Source: Xenophilus sp. E41 (lineage in GTDB: Bacteria > Pseudomonadota > Gammaproteobacteria > Burkholderiales > Burkholderiaceae_C). From it: a stretch of DNA of 64,000 nt. Below, one piece after another: positions 60,064 to 64,000 of this stretch. The stretch is taken from NCBI RefSeq assembly GCF_003671765.1, contig NZ_QPIB01000007.1, positions 255,536 to 319,535 on the forward strand, given 5' to 3'. The notes beneath the pieces were generated by a model, which saw only the letters and a program-made list of their open reading frames with translations, had not been told where the DNA came from and made no database searches. A program made the position numbers and the translations under genes. Each line of letters opens with the position of its first letter. Within the stretch, counting starts at the first letter, position 1.

Positions 60064-61131
60064 ATGACCTCCATCGCCTCCGCGCCGTCCGCTGCGGCCC
60101 CGGTGCCCGCCATCGGCTTCTTCGAGCGCTATCTCACCGTGTGGGTCGGTCTGTGCATCGTCGCGGGCGTCGGGCTCGGCCAGTGGTTCCCGGCCGTCTT
60201 CCATGCCGTGGCGGCGATGGAAGTCGCCAAGGTCAACCTGCCGGTGGGCCTGTTGATCTGGGTCATGATCGTCCCCATGCTGCTGAAGATCGACTTCGGC
60301 GCGCTGGGCCAGGTCAAGGCCCACTGGCGTGGCATCGGCGTCACCCTGTTCGTGAATTGGGCCGTGAAGCCGTTCTCGATGGCGGTGCTGGGGTGGATCT
60401 TCATTCGTCACGTCTTTGTGCCGCTGCTGCCGGCGGACCAGCTGGACAGCTACGTTGCGGGGCTCATCCTGCTGGCCGCCGCACCGTGCACCGCGATGGT
60501 CTTCGTGTGGAGCCAGTTGTGCCGGGGCGATCCGTACTTCACGCTGTCCCAGGTGGCGCTCAACGATGCGCTGATGGTCGTGGCGTTCGCGCCGCTGGTG
60601 GCGCTGCTGCTCGGTTTGTCATCCATCGCCGTTCCATGGGACACGCTGCTCATCTCGGTCGGCCTCTACATCGTTGTGCCGGTGATCTTGGCCCAGGCGT
60701 TGCGCGTTCGGCTGCTCCGGGACGGGACTGGCCGTTTGCAGGCCGTTGCGGGCAAGCTCGGGCCGTGGTCTATCGCGGCGCTGCTGCTCACCCTCGTGCT
60801 GCTGTTTGCCTTCCAGGGCGAGGCGATCCTGCGCCAGCCGCTGGTCATCGCCCTGCTCGCCGTGCCGATCCTCCTGCAGGTGATCCTGAATTCGGGCCTC
60901 GCCTACTTGCTGAACCGCAAGCTCGGCGTTGCGCACTGTGTCGCTGGCCCCTCGGCACTCATTGGCGCCAGCAACTTCTTCGAGCTGGCAGTCGCGACGG
61001 CGATCAGCATCTTCGGGCTCAACTCAGGCGCGGCCCTCGCCACAGTCGTGGGCGTGCTGATCGAGGTGCCGGTGATGCTGGCAGTGGTTGCGGTGGTGAA
61101 CCGTTCTCGGCGCTGGTACGAGTCGGGCTAG
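60064..61131 (+). CDS. acr3: Arsenite efflux permease Acr3 (ArsB family of the BART superfamily)
   Basis: A 355-residue, ten-helix permease. LLAAAPCTAMVFVWSQLCRGDP carries the essential cysteine (Cys142), and GASNFFELAVATAISIFGL the conserved glutamate; both are hallmarks of Acr3. It exports arsenite using the proton motive force. Located 3 bases after arsC, so strictly coupled. Confidence 0.95.
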   Translation: MTSIASAPSAAAPVPAIGFFERYLTVWVGLCIVAGVGLGQWFPAVFHAVAAMEVAKVNLPVGLLIWVMIVPMLLKIDFGALGQVKAHWRGIGVTLFVNWAVKPFSMAVLGWIFIRHVFVPLLPADQLDSYVAGLILLAAAPCTAMVFVWSQLCRGDPYFTLSQVALNDALMVVAFAPLVALLLGLSSIAVPWDTLLISVGLYIVVPVILAQALRVRLLRDGTGRLQAVAGKLGPWSIAALLLTLVLLFAFQGEAILRQPLVIALLAVPILLQVILNSGLAYLLNRKLGVAHCVAGPSALIGASNFFELAVATAISIFGLNSGAALATVVGVLIEVPVMLAVVAVVNRSRRWYESG

Positions 61132-61362
61132 ACCACGTTCAATGTCTGCTGTTGTCGACGCCGGCTGTTTCCGCTTGGCGCCCAAAGCGGGCTCTCGCCG
61201 CCATGCCGTGCCTAAAGAGGCGTGGCAACATTGGCAAAGAGTGAACGCCGACGGCGAGCATGTCGCAATCGAATTCTTGGACCGAATCCGCAACCAGCTT
61301 GCTTCGGGCTCCGGGAGCTTGCTTCCACCTGCCTCCGGCGACGTAGGCTTTTGGCCGGGAAA

Positions 61363-61393
61363 CCGCCATGCATCCTTCATCGATGCATGGCGG
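61363..61393 (-). terminator. Hairpin terminator downstream of the A2M gene
   Basis: CCGCCATGCATC at 61363-61374 and GATGCATGGCGG at 61382-61393 form a perfect 12-bp stem with a 7-base loop. It lies 17 bases after the A2M stop on the minus strand and is followed there by TTTCCC. The rest of the 278 bases back to the acr3 stop holds no gene I can support. Confidence 0.65.
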
Positions 61394-61409
61394 TCCAGCG
61401 GCAAAGGCG

Positions 61410-64000
61410 TTACTTCGCCGCCTCCACCTTCATCCGCGCATTCGGCACCTCGCCGAACATCTCGGGCGCATACATCGCCTCCACCCGGCTGGGTGGCAGC
61501 GCGAAGTCGCCGACGTTGTTGAGGCGCACCGTGTACTCCATCTTCACCGTGCCCTTGGGCAGGTACTCGTAATAGCTGCGGAAGGACTCGAAGCTGCGCT
61601 CCTCGAAGGCCGGCCATCCGGCGCCGCTGGACTTCTTCTCGCCCTGCGTGGCGATCTGCGAGTCGCGGCCCAGGCCGCCGCCCAGGATGGTGGCGCCGCC
61701 GGGGATGGGGTCGGTGATGGCGACCCAGGTCATGTCGGCGCTGGCGTTGACCTCCAGCGTAACGCGCAGCACGTCGCCGCGCGTGTATTTGCCGCTCGTG
61801 GCCTGTTCCACCGGGGTGATGATCTTCTTGATCGCATAGCCGGCGGCGAAGGGGGCCTTCAGCTGCACGGCGGCCAGCGACTGCAGCGTGAGCCAGGGCT
61901 TGCCGGTGCCCTGCTGCGTGACGAGCAGCGTGTCACGCACCGGAGGGCTGGGCCACGGCAGGAACATGCTGTTGTTGCGCAGGTTGCCCGGCGAGGCCGG
62001 GGCGCCGAAGAAGGTGGTCTGGTTGGGCGCGCCCTGCGGGTCGCTCGCCTTGATGCGTTCGACCTTGCTCCAGTCCACCTGGGCCTTGGCGGCACCGATG
62101 GTGGCGGCGGTGATCCCGGTCACGGGCGTGCTCTCGAAGGCCTTGCTGAACTTGTCCAGCGCCAGGCCGCCCCAGAGGTTGGCCGTGGTGGTGTGCCAGG
62201 CGCCGTTCTGCTGCCGGGCGATGAAGCCGTTGGCGAGCTTGCCGATGTCGTCCTTCCAGGCCGGGTCGTCCATCACCGCGAGCAGCAGGCGCGCGGTGTT
62301 GACGTCGCCGTTGGTCATCAGCCACCACCAGTAGTCGTCGCGCTCGGTGCTGAAGATCAGCTTGGTGCCCTGGTACGACAGCCGTGCCTTGAGCACGTTG
62401 CTGGCTTCGTCCATGCGCTGCTCGCGCTGCGGCACGTCCTTCACCCGCTTGAGGATGTTGTACCAGTCGATCACCGCGCTGGTGGGCCACTGGTTGGGCG
62501 CGATCGTGATGCTGGTCGTCATCGCGCCGGTGGCCTTGCCGTAGCGCGACAGGGCTTCCAGTGCGGCCAGCTTGCGCACGTCCAGGTCCTTGCGCGGGCT
62601 CCAGAACTCGCGCTGGATGCGGCCTTCGACGAACGCGATCAGGCCGGCTTCCATCGGGGCGCGCACGTCGTCGGGCAGGGCGAAGGCGGGGTTCAGCGCC
62701 GCTGCCTCGTTCGTCGCGGCGAGCAGGTAGCTGGTGAGGATGTCGCTGCCGCGATTCGCCTCGCCGTCGCGCGGCGGGAAGTAGTTGGCCAGGCCGTCGC
62801 TGTCGAGGTAGCTCGGGATCTGCGTGGCCACGCCCTGCCACATCTTGCCGTCGCGCAGGCCCACCGCCTTGCTGGTCTTCTGCTCCAGGCAGATGAAGGG
62901 GTAGTTGGCGAACCAGTCGCGCACGCCGGGCATGCCTTCGGCCAGCCTGGGCTGCAGCGCCAGCTTCAGGCCGCCGCGGCCGGGCAGGGCGTCCGCGGGT
63001 GGTGCGACGTCGAGCGTGAAGGGCCCGTCGATCTGCACCAGCGTGGCCTGCTGCACCGTCAGCGGCACGGCGGGCACGATGCGCTGCCGCACCTTGAGCG
63101 CGTCGCGCGCACCGCCGACCGTGTCCCTGGCCTCGATCTCCCAGAGGATCGCCTCGGCACGCGTCTGCGCGAGCTGCGCCGGTGCGGTCACGGTCCAGGC
63201 CACTTCGCGTGCCTCGCCGGCGGGGATGTCCACCGTCTGCGGCTCCAGCGTAAGCAGGGTGGCGCGCGGTGTGGCTTCCACCTTCATCGCCTTGCCCGTG
63301 GTGTTGCGCAGCGTGATCTGGGCGCGGAACTGGTCCTCCTCGCGCACCAGGGGCGGCAGGCCGCTGATGATCTGCAGGTCCTGCGTGCTCTGGATGGTGG
63401 TCTGGCCCGTGCCGAAGAGGCCGGTGCCGGCATCGGCCACCGCGACGATGCGGAAGGTGGTCAGTGCGTCATTCAGCGGCACCGTCACCACGGCCTGGCC
63501 GTTGGCGTCGAGCACGACCTTGGGGTTCCACAGCAGCAGGGTGTCGAGCAGTTCGCGCGTCTGCCCCTTGCCGCCGCCGCCGCCTGCAGGCACGGCCTTC
63601 TTGCCGTAGTGGCGCCGGCCCACGATCTCCATCTGCGCGGTGGAGGTGCTCACGCCCCAGCTGCGTCGCTGCAGCATGGCCTCGAGCAGGTTCCAGCTGT
63701 CGTTGGGCATCAGCTCCAGCAGGGCCTGGTCGACGGCAGCGAGCGCCACCTCGGCGCCGGCCGCGGGCTTGCCGTCGGGCAGCTTGCCGGTGATGGTGAC
63801 CTGCGCCTTGGTGCGCACGGTGTAGCTGGGCTTGTCGGCCGCCACCTTGACCTCGATCTGGTGCGCCTGCGTGCCGACGCGGATCTCCGCCAGGCCGAAG
63901 CGGTAGGCGGGTTTCGACAGGTCCACCATCGCCGTCGGCGCGGTGTATTCCTTGCCCTCGACCCAGAAGGCCGTCCACCACTCGCGCGGCGCCTTCCAGC
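61410..64000 (-). CDS. Alpha-2-macroglobulin family protein, C-terminal part (YfhM-like)
   Basis: The last 863 or so residues of a large periplasmic A2M-like protein; the frame is open to the right edge. The thioester motif is CLEQ (PFICLEQKTSKAVGL), so it can form the covalent trap. [17 protein letters not shown] and TTFRIVAVADAGTGLFGTG are the MG6-7 and bait-side A2M blocks, and the C-terminus has WVAITDPIPGGATILGGGLG. Such proteins guard the periplasm with PBP1C and are usually adjacent to pbpC, but here pbpC lies at 51161-53497 on the same strand. Confidence 0.93.
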   Translation of the reverse strand, partial: WKAPREWWTAFWVEGKEYTAPTAMVDLSKPAYRFGLAEIRVGTQAHQIEVKVAADKPSYTVRTKAQVTITGKLPDGKPAAGAEVALAAVDQALLELMPNDSWNLLEAMLQRRSWGVSTSTAQMEIVGRRHYGKKAVPAGGGGGKGQTRELLDTLLLWNPKVVLDANGQAVVTVPLNDALTTFRIVAVADAGTGLFGTGQTTIQSTQDLQIISGLPPLVREEDQFRAQITLRNTTGKAMKVEATPRATLLTLEPQTVDIPAGEAREVAWTVTAPAQLAQTRAEAILWEIEARDTVGGARDALKVRQRIVPAVPLTVQQATLVQIDGPFTLDVAPPADALPGRGGLKLALQPRLAEGMPGVRDWFANYPFICLEQKTSKAVGLRDGKMWQGVATQIPSYLDSDGLANYFPPRDGEANRGSDILTSYLLAATNEAAALNPAFALPDDVRAPMEAGLIAFVEGRIQREFWSPRKDLDVRKLAALEALSRYGKATGAMTTSITIAPNQWPTSAVIDWYNILKRVKDVPQREQRMDEASNVLKARLSYQGTKLIFSTERDDYWWWLMTNGDVNTARLLLAVMDDPAWKDDIGKLANGFIARQQNGAWHTTTANLWGGLALDKFSKAFESTPVTGITAATIGAAKAQVDWSKVERIKASDPQGAPNQTTFFGAPASPGNLRNNSMFLPWPSPPVRDTLLVTQQGTGKPWLTLQSLAAVQLKAPFAAGYAIKKIITPVEQATSGKYTRGDVLRVTLEVNASADMTWVAITDPIPGGATILGGGLGRDSQIATQGEKKSSGAGWPAFEERSFESFRSYYEYLPKGTVKMEYTVRLNNVGDFALPPSRVEAMYAPEMFGEVPNARMKVEAAK

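Noticed and set aside
61142-61522. A 126-codon plus-strand frame between acr3 and the A2M gene
   Set aside because: No ribosome site or motif; it crosses the A2M terminator hairpin and runs antisense into the A2M coding end.
1-64000. CRISPR arrays, rRNA, transposases, integrases and plasmid origins
   Set aside because: None seen. The direct repeats found are not regularly spaced, and no recombinase gene accompanies the effector block or the ars region.

Overview
The window is 64 kb of very GC-rich, densely coded chromosomal DNA from a betaproteobacterium, most likely a Variovorax-like member of the Comamonadaceae. Pointers are three Bug/TctC-type solute-binding proteins, many LysR regulators paired divergently with their targets, a long-form QueF, and several dispersed intergenic repeats of the kind scattered through Comamonadaceae genomes. 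The genus is an inference; no rRNA is present.

Layout. 1-11.6 kb: end of a LivF-type ABC ATPase, a Bug protein, a ferredoxin-reductase-like flavoprotein, an epimerase, a tRNA-Leu(CAA), cysM, a Nudix hydrolase, tusA-like and SGNH-like genes, galU, valS and yaaA. 11.6-19.1 kb: a 2OG-Fe(II) oxygenase, an alpha/beta hydrolase, queF, a response regulator with a degenerate kinase-like partner, topoisomerase IB, a purine nucleoside permease-like lipoprotein and a ClC channel. 19.2-25.9 kb: a small monooxygenase, a LysR/NmrA divergent pair, and a same-strand stress or detoxification run (SRPBCC protein, zinc alcohol dehydrogenase, hemerythrin, formaldehyde-dehydrogenase-like enzyme, DJ-1/PfpI protein with a membrane tail). 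25.9-28.5 kb: a DUF2459-like membrane protein, dinB and a glycolipid-binding-like protein.

28.6-32.4 kb is the most unusual stretch. A DUF4123-like type VI secretion adaptor overlaps the N-terminal part of a VasX/BTH_I2691-type effector. This is followed by what looks like the central part of such an effector on the opposite strand and a fragment of a small membrane protein, perhaps an immunity protein. The block is bounded by the intact glycolipid-binding-like gene on one side and a 71-bp copy of that gene's 3' end on the other. It looks like an inserted and internally rearranged effector module.

32.4-49.8 kb: a LysR/Bug pair divergent from a tannase-like lipoprotein and a secreted fumarase-superfamily lyase, a PQ-loop protein, a two-component system, an MHS transporter, an ABC transporter made of a fused double permease and an ATPase (with a 121-bp palindromic repeat between the genes), LysR plus MFS, and an SDR. 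49.9-64 kb: a TPM-domain protein and pbpC, which carries an in-frame repeat insertion. Then come 7.9 kb of other genes (small lipoprotein, Bug, sulfatase, LysR, small conserved proteins, and an arsH / arsR-arsC-acr3 arsenic-resistance cluster). The window ends inside an alpha-2-macroglobulin gene. In E. coli the A2M and pbpC genes (yfhM-pbpC) are adjacent; here the intervening block separates them.
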